Source: Thermoproteales archaeon
Lineage (GTDB): Archaea > Thermoproteota > Thermoprotei > Thermofilales > B69-G16
Direction: 5' to 3'
Assembly (NCBI GenBank): GCA_021161825.1
Contig: JAGGZW010000003.1
Location: forward strand, 1 to 32,414
Length of the DNA stretch: 32,414 nt
The notes under the pieces: generated by a model
The model's database searches: none
Told to the model about the DNA's origin: nothing
Seen by the model: only the letters and a program-made list of their open reading frames with translations
Made by a program: the position numbers and the translations under genes
Shown here: one piece after another, positions 24,677-32,410 of the stretch
How positions within the stretch are numbered: position 1 is the stretch's first letter
Layout: each line of letters begins with the position of its first letter

Positions 24677-25798
24677 CTAAAGATTCTTTTCGAATTTTGT
24701 TAAAACCTCACTTCCATCTTTCGTGACTAAAATCATATCTTCTATTCTAACTCCTCCAAATCCATCAATATAAACTCCAGGTTCTATTGTCACAATCATA
24801 CCCTCAAGTAGGATGTCTTTGCTCGTTGGGTTCAAGTAAGGAATCTCGTGCACTTCAAGTCCAACGCCATGTCCAAGTCCATGATTAAAGTACTGAGACA
24901 GCCCTGCATTTTTCAAGATTTCTCTAGCCTTTTTATCCACCTCCTTAGCTTCGATTCCGGCTTTTACGTACTCAATAGCTTCTGCTTGAGCTTTCAAGAC
25001 GATGTTGAAGATTTTCTTTTGCTTCTCCGATGGTTTGCCATAGATAAAGGTTCTCGTTATGTCACTACAGTAGCCAGCGAGCCTTGCTCCCAAATCAATT
25101 ATTACAAAATCTCCATTTTTTAATTCTCTGTGTCCAGGCTTTGCGTGAGGATAGGCTGCATTAGCCCCGAATGCTACAATAGGGTCAAACGAGCGGTCTG
25201 AAAAATTATGTCTTAAAACTTTATCAATTTCAGCAGCGACCTCGCTTTCCGTAATACCCTTATCCAAGCTTTCAATAGCTTTTTTCATGGCTTTTTCTGC
25301 CACATTTATAGATTCTCTAATAATCTTCACTTCCTCTTCTGATTTTATAGATCTTAGCTTTGCTACGGTTTTTGTAATGTCAACAAATTCAGAATCCAAA
25401 ATTTTTAATGATTCATTATAGCTATCTACCTTAAACTCAGCCTTATCTATACCGATTTTTCCATCGACACCTTTTTCTTTTAATATTTTTTTAGCTAGCT
25501 CCCATGTTTTACCAGTATAAATTTTCTCGTAAGAACTTAAATCCGCCTCGTAAGGGCTTATGCCTATAACATCTCCATACGCTATGGTATCTCTAGCTCT
25601 CAAATATTCTAATCTTGGCACAATCACGATAGGCTTTTCTTCCTTCAATAATACCGTGACAATAGCTCCATCAAAACCAGTGAAATATAAAATGTTATAA
25701 GTTCCCGATAATATTAAAGCATCTATATCTTCTTCGACTTGTGAAAATAACGTGTTTACGCGTTTTTCGTAAATTTTCTTCGTGAACATGTGTATCAT
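24677..25798 (-). CDS. pepQ: Xaa-Pro dipeptidase (M24 family)
   Basis: Proline dipeptidase of 373 residues. An N-terminal creatinase-like domain (LILSGTYNILYFTGFDGAIV) precedes the pita-bread catalytic domain. The five metal ligands are visible in DLGARLAGYCSDITRTF (two Asp), HGLGHGVGLEVHEIP (His), TIEPGVYI (Glu) and GGVRIEDM (Glu). The role is cytoplasmic peptide turnover. A TATA-like AAAATATATTTTTT box is centred about 25 bases before the ATG at 25798 and there is no ribosome site, so the message is probably leaderless; an ATG at 25789 is the alternative. Confidence 0.92.
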   Translation of the reverse strand: MIHMFTKKIYEKRVNTLFSQVEEDIDALILSGTYNILYFTGFDGAIVTVLLKEEKPIVIVPRLEYLRARDTIAYGDVIGISPYEADLSSYEKIYTGKTWELAKKILKEKGVDGKIGIDKAEFKVDSYNESLKILDSEFVDITKTVAKLRSIKSEEEVKIIRESINVAEKAMKKAIESLDKGITESEVAAEIDKVLRHNFSDRSFDPIVAFGANAAYPHAKPGHRELKNGDFVIIDLGARLAGYCSDITRTFIYGKPSEKQKKIFNIVLKAQAEAIEYVKAGIEAKEVDKKAREILKNAGLSQYFNHGLGHGVGLEVHEIPYLNPTSKDILLEGMIVTIEPGVYIDGFGGVRIEDMILVTKDGSEVLTKFEKNL

Positions 25799-25955
25799 TA
25801 ACCAATTCTAAAGCAAAAATATATTTTTTGGTAATGAATCTTAAGATTACGCTTCTTGAACATTAAATCTAGTCGGTTGAGGTTTATTATTAAGATATTT
25901 TAAAATGAGAACAGCCCTGAGTAAAGCATAGATTTTTGCGGACGAGAATTTACCA

Positions 25956-25973
25956 TAAAATAAAAAGAAAAAG
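25956..25973 (-). terminator. T-rich terminator after the FBP aldolase/phosphatase gene
   Basis: Immediately after the stop codon, on the coding strand, runs of T (ATCTTTTTCTTTTTATTTTA) fit the oligo-T signals at which archaeal RNA polymerase stops. No stem is needed or seen. Confidence 0.45.
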
Positions 25974-25976
25974 ATT

Positions 25977-27113
25977 TTATTCGTGTATTTCAACGTCTTT
26001 GATTTCTGCCTTAGTCTCCTCTGCAGGCACGAATCTATCTTTAAGTTTTTGTAAAACACCTGGCAGAGTAGTGTATTCCATTTCAGCGCTTGGTAATCTA
26101 TGAGGCTCGAATGGACCGTGGCGTCGAATATAATCCGCGATTTCCTGAGCAACCCTTCTTGTGTAGTCGTAGGCTGGATCGTCAAACATATCTCTAGGAC
26201 CTTCTAGAATACCGTTGTGCAGCTGGAAGCCAAGACCGACAACTCTTGGAGGCCCATCAAATCTTGTACAATTAGCATCTTTTAGACTAACCGGCATTAA
26301 TGGACCCACGTGAGAACCGCGCATCCATCCCTCTACCAAATGTGGGAACGCGAAAGCTTCTAACACTTCCCCAACTGCTGGTAATCCATGCTGAGCTCTC
26401 ACAATTAATACAGGATCGTCCTTTCCAACGTATTTTCCTGCTATTAAGCTTAGCCTAGTCACACTTGCAGTAGCAGCTATGAGACCATCTTTTCGCCATA
26501 CTCTCCTTATTACATACCTTTCGTATGAGCCTATTAACGCGAGCAAGTCATATAATTCTTCGGGAGTATTCAGGATTACAACTTTGTTTTCCAGTGTATC
26601 CATGACCTCAAATTTGAAGCCTTCATGCATGCTCGGATCGATTACCAATCCAGCCGTGTTGAATGGATCTGCAAACATTTTATAAAGTGGTAAATTCCAT
26701 GCCGATGGTGCTGTTTTGTCGGCTGCAAATACCAATACCGGCTCGCTTTTTCTTTCCTCTATTTCCATTTCGGCAACTCCAGGACCCATCCCTCTCACGT
26801 TACCACTAAACGCCTCTGCTAGCAAATCCTGGCCAGCACCGTATAGCTTTAAAGGCTTGCTTACTTTCTCGGTTACTTCTACAAAAGTATCCCATGCTAG
26901 TTTATGAATTTCTGGGTTCGATTCTCCCTTAGTATGAGTCATAAGCAGTTGCAGGTCGTCACCAACGTTAAATACGTAGAAATCGATTATCAATCCCGAT
27001 TCTTTTGCTTCTTGTAATTTTTGCTTGGCAAATTCTATCTGTTTAGGATGGACAGTGCTATGTCCGACCCATCCTCCAATGTCTGCTTTTATCAAGCTTA
27101 CCGTAACTTTCAT
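25977..27113 (-). CDS. fbp: bifunctional fructose-1,6-bisphosphate aldolase/phosphatase
   Basis: Class V archaeal FBP aldolase/phosphatase, the gluconeogenic enzyme that joins dihydroxyacetone phosphate and glyceraldehyde-3-phosphate and then removes the 1-phosphate. The 378 residues match the family length. Conserved blocks are SLIKADIGGWVGHSTVHP, VGDDLQLLMTH, GMGPGVAEMEIEERKSEP, FAADKTAPSAWNLPLYKMFADPFNT and GLVIDPSMHEGFKFEV, covering the metal-binding Asp clusters. AGGTGT lies eight bases before the ATG. It is divergent from the TrmB regulator, and a copy of the TrmB half-site GTAGTA overlaps its TATA box (27132-27137), suggesting sugar-responsive control. It may supply hexose and pentose phosphates alongside the nearby RuBisCO. 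Confidence 0.95.
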   Translation of the reverse strand: MKVTVSLIKADIGGWVGHSTVHPKQIEFAKQKLQEAKESGLIIDFYVFNVGDDLQLLMTHTKGESNPEIHKLAWDTFVEVTEKVSKPLKLYGAGQDLLAEAFSGNVRGMGPGVAEMEIEERKSEPVLVFAADKTAPSAWNLPLYKMFADPFNTAGLVIDPSMHEGFKFEVMDTLENKVVILNTPEELYDLLALIGSYERYVIRRVWRKDGLIAATASVTRLSLIAGKYVGKDDPVLIVRAQHGLPAVGEVLEAFAFPHLVEGWMRGSHVGPLMPVSLKDANCTRFDGPPRVVGLGFQLHNGILEGPRDMFDDPAYDYTRRVAQEIADYIRRHGPFEPHRLPSAEMEYTTLPGVLQKLKDRFVPAEETKAEIKDVEIHE

Positions 27114-27431
27114 ATTTTACACCTTGTGAGGCGATGTTCTCGTAGTATATATTCTTATCTAAAGATTATGCTACCTAAAGGTAGTACTAATGGTTCGTTT
27201 AAAGAAAACGCTACGCGCGCACATATTTCTATGTTATAAAATAACTAGCAAACCGTATAGGAATCAAGATGCATTATTTTAAATTAGCCCGTTTACCTAC
27301 AGATAAACTTACAGGTAGAGACTATACTCTCAAAAATTTTATGATATTCCTATCTTCAATCTCTGCGAAATTTCATTTTTTACTACTATTCAGTAGTAAA
27401 ATTTAATTAGAAACGCAAAGTTTTTTCTTTT
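27114..27431. promoter_or_regulatory. 318-base divergent control region between fbp and trmB
   Basis: No coding frame of note. Leftward signals: AGGTGT ribosome site at the fbp start and a TATATATT box near 27136-27143. Rightward signals: an AAATTTAATTA box about 27 bases before the trmB ATG, fitting a leaderless transcript. Symmetric elements: CTACCT-AA-AGGTAG (27171-27184), palindrome TAGTACTA (27182-27189), TACCT/AGGTA arms near 27293-27316, and the perfect repeat at 27378-27401. The GTAGTA half-site occurs in three of these places. Confidence 0.6.
27378..27401. promoter_or_regulatory. candidate TrmB operator (perfect 10-bp inverted repeat)
   Basis: TTTTACTACT and AGTAGTAAAA are exact reverse complements separated by four bases (ATTC). 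The core TACT...AGTA resembles the TACT-N7/8-GAGTA site described for Halobacterium TrmB. It ends at the start of the trmB TATA-like box, so occupancy should block transcription factor binding and give autoregulation (inference). Confidence 0.6.
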
Positions 27432-28172
27432 ATGGAAGAAAGTTTATCCAAACTTGGCTTCTCTCCGAGAAAAGCCAAGATATTGTCGATATTACTTAAA
27501 CATCCTCCTCTAACGGTACATCAACTAGTGGATCTCTCGGGGATTCAGAGACCTCACGTGTATACTGTGTTAAAAGAGTTAAGCAATCAAGGATTTGTAG
27601 TAAAGATTAAAAGCAAACCACATCGTTATACAATTACTTCAGATAAAAAAATCTTTGAAGAGTTAGTAGAGCGTAAAATGGAAGAATTTAATAGTATACT
27701 ACACAATATAATTAGCCTCATTAATTCAAAAAGTCTTAGAGGGACGGTGTATTTTTCTGAGGGGGCGTCTTTAAAAAGAGAATTTGAAAACGGCATTAAA
27801 TTATGCGAGGCAAGATTATGGTTTTATATACCCTTTCTTGACCTACTAGGTAGGACGGAAAAGGATATCATAAAAATTGCTAGGAGAGGCGTAGATGTTA
27901 GAATTGCGGTTAGCGACGATTATTATATCAGAACATACGTAGAATCACCGAGCTATATCAGATACATCGAGCCGGCTAGACCCTTTTTCATTGGCATTAT
28001 TGACTCGAACCTTTATTTTGGATTCATTGTTAAATCGAAGATAGAGGGGGGTTTTATGTCTAATGAAGAAGACGTGCTGAAACAGTATTCTACGATGTTT
28101 GAGCATATATGGATTGACGACTACGCTGGAACTTTATACAGAGTTAAGAGCAGGGTAATAGAACCCTACTAA
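27432..28172 (+). CDS. TrmB-family transcriptional regulator
   Basis: A 246-residue regulator. Residues 1-75 are a winged helix-turn-helix of the TrmB type (LGFSPRKAKILSILLKHPPLTVHQLVDLSGIQRPHVYTVLKELSNQGFV). A short coiled-coil helix follows (about 75-105), and the remainder is the phospholipase D-like effector domain found in TrmB proteins, including FYIPFLDLLGRTEKDIIKIARRGVDVRIAVSD. TrmB proteins bind sugars or sugar phosphates and control glycolytic, gluconeogenic and sugar transport genes. Its position between fbp (divergent) and the RuBisCO gene (same strand) suggests it controls both. The inverted repeat at 27378-27401 overlaps its own promoter. Confidence 0.85.
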   Translation: MEESLSKLGFSPRKAKILSILLKHPPLTVHQLVDLSGIQRPHVYTVLKELSNQGFVVKIKSKPHRYTITSDKKIFEELVERKMEEFNSILHNIISLINSKSLRGTVYFSEGASLKREFENGIKLCEARLWFYIPFLDLLGRTEKDIIKIARRGVDVRIAVSDDYYIRTYVESPSYIRYIEPARPFFIGIIDSNLYFGFIVKSKIEGGFMSNEEDVLKQYSTMFEHIWIDDYAGTLYRVKSRVIEPY

Positions 28173-28270
28173 TTTTATTATATTATCTAATTTAATGCGC
28201 AATCTTGGTTTCAATTGCTTAAATTTATATCCATCATAGTTAGATGACGTTTCCCTAATTTTATTTCACA

Positions 28271-28292
28271 TTCTCTTTTCTATTAAAGAGAA
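28271..28292. repeat. inverted repeat upstream of the RuBisCO gene
   Basis: TTCTCTTT and AAAGAGAA are perfect 8-bp arms around a six-base loop, 100 bases after the trmB stop and about 100 bases before the RuBisCO ATG. It could be a terminator hairpin for trmB or an operator for the RuBisCO gene. Its sequence differs from the candidate TrmB site. Confidence 0.45.
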
Positions 28293-28393
28293 GAATATAG
28301 TTGGATATTATAGCCTTGTAATACTCTTACGAAATAGTTCAAAACTTGATTAACTTTATTATTGTTCCAGGTATTAAGTTATCAGGTGTTCGA

Positions 28394-29680
28394 ATGGTAT
28401 ACTTAGAGTTTATTGATAAAAGTTACATACCTTCCGAGGATGAGCTTATAGCGCTTTATAGAATAGAACCCGCTAAAGGGTTTAGCATTGAAGAGGCTGC
28501 AGGTAGGGTAGCCAGTGAAAGTAGTGTCGGCACATGGACTGAAGTTACTACAATGAAAGACCATGTTATGGCGATACGCGCGCTTGCATACGATTTTAAT
28601 GGTTACTATGTTAAGATAGCTTATAAATTAGATCTCTTCGAACCTGGGAATATATGTCAGATAATAAGTGCTATCGCCGGTAATGTTTTCGGAATGAAAG
28701 CTGTCAGGAATTTAAGATTGGAAGATATTTACTGGCCTCCTGGTATAGTTAGAGAGTATAACGGTCCCCTTTTCGGAATAAAGGGAGTTAGGGACTTGTT
28801 TAAAGTCTACGATAGACCTTTAACAGCTACTGTTCCCAAACCTAAAGTCGGATTGTATCCAGATGAGTACGCTGAAGCATCGTATGAAATAATGATTGGG
28901 GGCGTGGATCTGGTAAAAGATGACGAGAATAATACAAGCATGAAATTCTGTAAATTTAAGGAAAGAGTGGAGAAAGTGCTTAAAATGCGGGATAAAGCTG
29001 AGGCAGAAACTGGTGAAAAGAAGGGATTTCTAGCTAATATCACGGCTCCATTTGGCGAGATGGTGAAAAGAGCTAAGTTCGTTAAAGATTTGGGTGGAGA
29101 ATACGTGATGATAGATATCTTGACGGTAGGCTGGTCGGCACTACAGGAATTTATGAAAATAAACCAGGATCTTAAGCTTAGAATACACGCTCATAGAGCG
29201 TTCCACGCGGCATTTACTAGAAAGAAAAAACATGGAATGTCGATGAAAGTTGTTGCCGAGTTTGCCCGATTATTAGGTGTAGATCAGCTCCACGTGGGAA
29301 CAGTCATCGGCAAACTTGAAGCAGAGAAAATGGAAGTACTCGCCTTAACAGATATTCTTAGAAAAAACAAAGTTAGAGAAAAGCCTAGGCTTAAACTATT
29401 AGCTAAAAACTGGTTATCGCTTAAACCCGTTGTGCCAGTAAGTTCCGGCGGATTACATCCGGGTTTAATGCCCTATATCATAAAATTGTTCGGCGTCGAT
29501 CTGCTAATACAAGCTGGGGGCGGAGTTGTAGGACATCCGAAAGGTCCAAGAGCAGGTGCTGCAGCTTTAAGACAGGCAATAGATGCTGCTATAAAGGGTA
29601 TTGAGTTAGAAGAATATGCAAAAACTCACTGGGAGCTTCGCGAAGCTTTGAAAAAATGGGGATATATGCGACCTAAATAG
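28394..29680 (+). CDS. rbcL: form III RuBisCO large subunit
   Basis: Ribulose-1,5-bisphosphate carboxylase, archaeal form III, 428 residues. Catalytic residues are present: KPK (K149, K151), carbamylated Lys and metal ligands in GGVDLVKDDEN (K175, D177, E178), HAHR (H267, R268), LHVGTVIGKLE with H300 and loop-6 K307, SSGG (from S351) and the phosphate site GGGVVGHP. The active site is therefore complete, unlike form IV. GTVIGKLE, without an extra residue in loop 6, and the TWTEVTTMK start resemble methanogen-type III-a enzymes more than Thermococcus III-b. A TTG at 28346 would add 16 residues, but the ATG at 28394 has AGGTG eight bases before it and matches the family start. It likely acts in nucleotide salvage or a reductive hexulose phosphate-type pathway. 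Confidence 0.95.
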   Translation: MVYLEFIDKSYIPSEDELIALYRIEPAKGFSIEEAAGRVASESSVGTWTEVTTMKDHVMAIRALAYDFNGYYVKIAYKLDLFEPGNICQIISAIAGNVFGMKAVRNLRLEDIYWPPGIVREYNGPLFGIKGVRDLFKVYDRPLTATVPKPKVGLYPDEYAEASYEIMIGGVDLVKDDENNTSMKFCKFKERVEKVLKMRDKAEAETGEKKGFLANITAPFGEMVKRAKFVKDLGGEYVMIDILTVGWSALQEFMKINQDLKLRIHAHRAFHAAFTRKKKHGMSMKVVAEFARLLGVDQLHVGTVIGKLEAEKMEVLALTDILRKNKVREKPRLKLLAKNWLSLKPVVPVSSGGLHPGLMPYIIKLFGVDLLIQAGGGVVGHPKGPRAGAAALRQAIDAAIKGIELEEYAKTHWELREALKKWGYMRPK

Positions 29681-30043
29681 ATGATTAAAATGTGGGGTAA
29701 AAGCTTAATTATAATAATTTTAGCTCTTGGCTTCGCATCCATACTCGTATTGACCGGCCTCATATTCACAATTGCAGCGTTTACCCCAGGTAAAACTTAT
29801 CGGCTGTTTATAGGAGTCCCATTGCTAGCAGCTGGACTAGGCATTGTGATATATGCCTTAAAGCCTGAACCTAAGATTTTAACAATATCCGTGAAATGGG
29901 ATCCTTCCGGTAAAATCATAACTGAAGAGCTTAAATGTCCATACTGTAATGCCCCATTACCTCCACCCAAGCCTGGAGCAGATATAATTAAATGTCCATA
30001 TTGTGGAAAGACTATTAAAATAACTGAAGAACCTATATGGTAG
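29681..30043 (+). CDS. small membrane protein with C-terminal zinc ribbon
   Basis: A 120-residue protein with two hydrophobic segments (about 8-33 and 42-60) and a cytoplasmic zinc ribbon formed by C86-x2-C89 and C105-x2-C108 (CPYCNAP and KCPYCGKTI). Its ATG follows the RuBisCO stop codon with no gap, so it is co-transcribed; an ATG at 29690 is also possible. Function unknown. Its 3' end overlaps the convergent rhomboid gene by 11 bases. Confidence 0.7.
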   Translation: MIKMWGKSLIIIILALGFASILVLTGLIFTIAAFTPGKTYRLFIGVPLLAAGLGIVIYALKPEPKILTISVKWDPSGKIITEELKCPYCNAPLPPPKPGADIIKCPYCGKTIKITEEPIW

Positions 30044-30653
30044 AAACTATTGTAAAGCTGTAAGTCCTTCTGTTTTTCTCTAATCTTCTAGAGTAAAGAT
30101 AGCCAATTAAAGCTCCGCATATAATCCCGCCCAAATGCCCCAGAATATCAACGGACGGCATTATAGAATTTATGAGAAAAAGCGAGAAAATAGTCAGCAA
30201 ACCTGATCCTGTTCCTCGTCCAGCCAGCCTTCTACCGATCATTATCTCGACGGCTGCCAAGCCTAACACTCCACCGGAAGCCCCAACTGTCACCATGCTA
30301 GGTCCCCAGAGAAGGCTAAGACAGTTTCCAGCTAATCCGCTCGCTAGAAATGCGAAAACCAGGAATGCCGGTCCATGCTTCTTTTCTATTCTTTGTCCTA
30401 TTGCGTAGAGATATATCATGTTAAAAGTTAAATGTAGTAAATTCGCGTGCACGAATAGAGAAGTTATCATTTGCCAATACCATCCATAAAAAATTATATA
30501 GTAGTTACATTGTCCATAAAGAGCTAATAGAGAAAAATCTATGAAAATAAAGTTCCGACTTTTTATCGCTAAAAACGCGTAAACTAACAGATTTGCTACC
30601 ACTAAAAGCTTTACTAGACTCGGCTCTTCAAGAGCTTTCAATCGGATCACCAT
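30033..30653 (-). CDS. rhomboid-family intramembrane serine protease
   Basis: A 206-residue protein with about six membrane segments. The catalytic Ser is S126 in VGASGGVLGL and the catalytic His is H173 in DILGHLGG. Oxyanion and gating residues lie in WQMITSLFVHANLLHLTFNMIYL (H69, H74, N78). Rhomboids cut membrane proteins within or near the bilayer; the substrate is unknown. The ATG lies inside the end of the RMD1-like gene (7-base overlap), so the two are probably translated together and may act on the same membrane process. Confidence 0.9.
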   Translation of the reverse strand: MVIRLKALEEPSLVKLLVVANLLVYAFLAIKSRNFIFIDFSLLALYGQCNYYIIFYGWYWQMITSLFVHANLLHLTFNMIYLYAIGQRIEKKHGPAFLVFAFLASGLAGNCLSLLWGPSMVTVGASGGVLGLAAVEIMIGRRLAGRGTGSGLLTIFSLFLINSIMPSVDILGHLGGIICGALIGYLYSRRLEKNRRTYSFTIVSTI

Positions 30654-31519
30654 TTGAAGAAATACTCTGCTAACGTTAAGATAATCTCCACTATAATGAG
30701 CAGAATTATTAGAGATTCTAGAAGAAGCTCCCTCGAAGCCGAGGCTAAATCCGAGATAATCTGCCCCATTTCAAGGATATCCTCTAGCTTTTTATCGACC
30801 GCTCTAAATCTTTCATCTATTTCGAAAATATCTCTTAGCTCTTCATAGAGAACGTCAAGCTCTGGTTCCTCCCAGAGTATTTCAGGTTTTTCCAAGACCA
30901 TAACATCTGATAATGCATCGAATCTTGTCCTTAGAACAGATATCAAGGATTTTACGGCAGGTTTTATCCTAAACAATACCCTACTTTTTTCGAATCGTTC
31001 GAGGATATTTTGCGCCTTATCGAGTGCCGCATCAACATCTTTTTCTATTCTCTCCAAGGCTAGTGATTGGGCAAGAGTAAACGTCACTATTTTAGTTACG
31101 TCTCTGTTAAGGCGAACCCCGTTAAGTATGCATGCGCTGTCTGTAACGATTATCCTCTCATTTTCCAACTCCCTCATTTTATTCGTTAACTCGCCTAAAA
31201 TCTCTTTAAGTTCCTTTTTATCTTGTACAACTATAATTTCATATCTTTCTGTATACGGTTTTAATGGATTTTTAACATATTTCTCTAAAACTTTGTATAT
31301 TTCTTGAAAAATCCCCTTATATGGGTTTACGACGACAAAGGATCCGAAGGAGTAAATGTACACTTCTCTACCTTGATGATAGAACAACAACGGCTCTTCC
31401 CAAGAAATTCTAGTTCTATGCTTTAAGTATTCCCGTGAGAACTTTTTCACGTCAATTTCTCTTCCAACATTATACGCTACGATGCTATATCGGATCAAGT
31501 TATCAGTCCCTGATACCAT
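30647..31519 (-). CDS. RMD1/YagE (DUF155) family membrane protein
   Basis: A 290-residue protein of the RMD1/DUF155 family, known from mitochondrial inner-membrane proteins and scattered bacterial and archaeal homologues. It shows the FTLAQSLALERIEKDVDAAL helix, the segment EIDERFRAVDKKLEDILEM, and a C-terminal membrane anchor SLIILLIIVEIILTL followed by a short tail, the standard layout. Eukaryotic relatives support mitochondrial translation or membrane architecture; the archaeal role is unknown. No ribosome site is evident, and an inverted repeat fills the short gap upstream. Confidence 0.82.
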   Translation of the reverse strand: MVSGTDNLIRYSIVAYNVGREIDVKKFSREYLKHRTRISWEEPLLFYHQGREVYIYSFGSFVVVNPYKGIFQEIYKVLEKYVKNPLKPYTERYEIIVVQDKKELKEILGELTNKMRELENERIIVTDSACILNGVRLNRDVTKIVTFTLAQSLALERIEKDVDAALDKAQNILERFEKSRVLFRIKPAVKSLISVLRTRFDALSDVMVLEKPEILWEEPELDVLYEELRDIFEIDERFRAVDKKLEDILEMGQIISDLASASRELLLESLIILLIIVEIILTLAEYFFKW

Positions 31520-31520
31520 T

Positions 31521-31549
31521 CAACGAATGAATGAAATATATATTCGTTG
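31521..31549. repeat. inverted repeat filling the gap between ccdA and RMD1-like genes
   Basis: CAACGAAT (31521-31528) and ATTCGTTG (31542-31549) are perfect 8-bp arms around a 13-base AT-rich loop. It occupies nearly the whole 30-base gap, directly after the ccdA stop and one base before the RMD1-like ATG. It may be a processing or termination hairpin or an operator; the AATATATATTTC inside could serve as a TATA box. Confidence 0.5.
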
Positions 31550-32410
31550 CTAGAACGCGGGAATATAGGAAAGCAGTTGTTTACCATATCCACTCAACAT
31601 AAGCAATCCGAGACCTATGAGTAGTATTCCTGCTATTTTTTCCAGTAATCTGCCTCGACGCGCCATTTTCCTCCTCATAATCTTCTCTTCCTTTTTTCTT
31701 TTTCTGCTTTTGATTTTTTGGTCAGCCTTTTCTATTATTCTTGCAAGTATAAAAATAGACGCTGCAAACCCGATAGCGTAAACTAGCATTATTAAAAATC
31801 CTTCTAGAGCACCCCCTATGATAATAACGCATGCTAAAACTGATCCCAGCATAGGTCCAATGCAGGGAGACCATAGAAAACCCAATAGAAAACCTGTCAT
31901 AAATCCTCCTGCATAACCTCCGGTTTTCTCAAGTTTTTTACCTGCAATACTGGTTAAGAAGAAGGTGGTTTTTATGAAGTAACGATTCAACTTATCGCTT
32001 ACGAGTAAGAACCCCATAGCAATAATAACAATGTAGGCGATTCGTTCAAGCGTCGATTGCATGGGAAGCAGTATGTTTCCCAAGTTTCCGATTAACATGC
32101 CTAAGATTGATAAATTGATTATAAAGCCTGCGTTTACTAGTAAAGCCATTTTGCGGTCGCTTCTCAGCTGTAATGACACAAAAATAGGCAATAAAGGAAG
32201 TATACAAGGAGAAAACGCGGATACTACGCCTGCTCCAAAAACTAAAGGAAGCGTTAGCAAAAGAGATGTTTTCCTATCTTGTATATGTCGTTCAACAGCT
32301 GTAGCATTTTCAGTTGGTTTTTGAAAATTTTGATCTTCAATTTTTAAACCAGTATCTCCTGCTATTTCTAGAGATATTAGCAAGTACTCTTTTAATTCTT
32401 CAACCGTCAT
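31550..32410 (-). CDS. ccdA: CcdA/DsbD-type thiol-disulfide transmembrane protein, 5' end possibly outside the window
   Basis: Moves reducing equivalents from cytoplasmic thioredoxin across the membrane. Six or so membrane segments carry the paired cysteines C69 in AFSPCILPLLP and C183 in LWSPCIGPMLG, both defining the family. A basic loop (RKRKKEEKIMRRKMARR) precedes the last segment. There is a 45-residue hydrophilic N-terminus before the first membrane span, longer than in ordinary CcdA. The frame remains open upstream of this ATG to the window edge, so the gene may be longer and carry an N-terminal thioredoxin-like domain (inference). Internal start uncertain. Confidence 0.82.
   Translation of the reverse strand: MTVEELKEYLLISLEIAGDTGLKIEDQNFQKPTENATAVERHIQDRKTSLLLTLPLVFGAGVVSAFSPCILPLLPIFVSLQLRSDRKMALLVNAGFIINLSILGMLIGNLGNILLPMQSTLERIAYIVIIAMGFLLVSDKLNRYFIKTTFFLTSIAGKKLEKTGGYAGGFMTGFLLGFLWSPCIGPMLGSVLACVIIIGGALEGFLIMLVYAIGFAASIFILARIIEKADQKIKSRKRKKEEKIMRRKMARRGRLLEKIAGILLIGLGLLMLSGYGKQLLSYIPAF

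Noticed and set aside
25847-26185. Leftward 112-codon open frame
   Set aside because: It lies largely over the FBP aldolase/phosphatase gene in another frame and shows no family resemblance or ribosome site.
28346-28393. TTG start adding 16 residues to RuBisCO
   Set aside because: No ribosome site precedes it, while the ATG at 28394 has AGGTG at normal spacing and gives the family-typical N-terminus.
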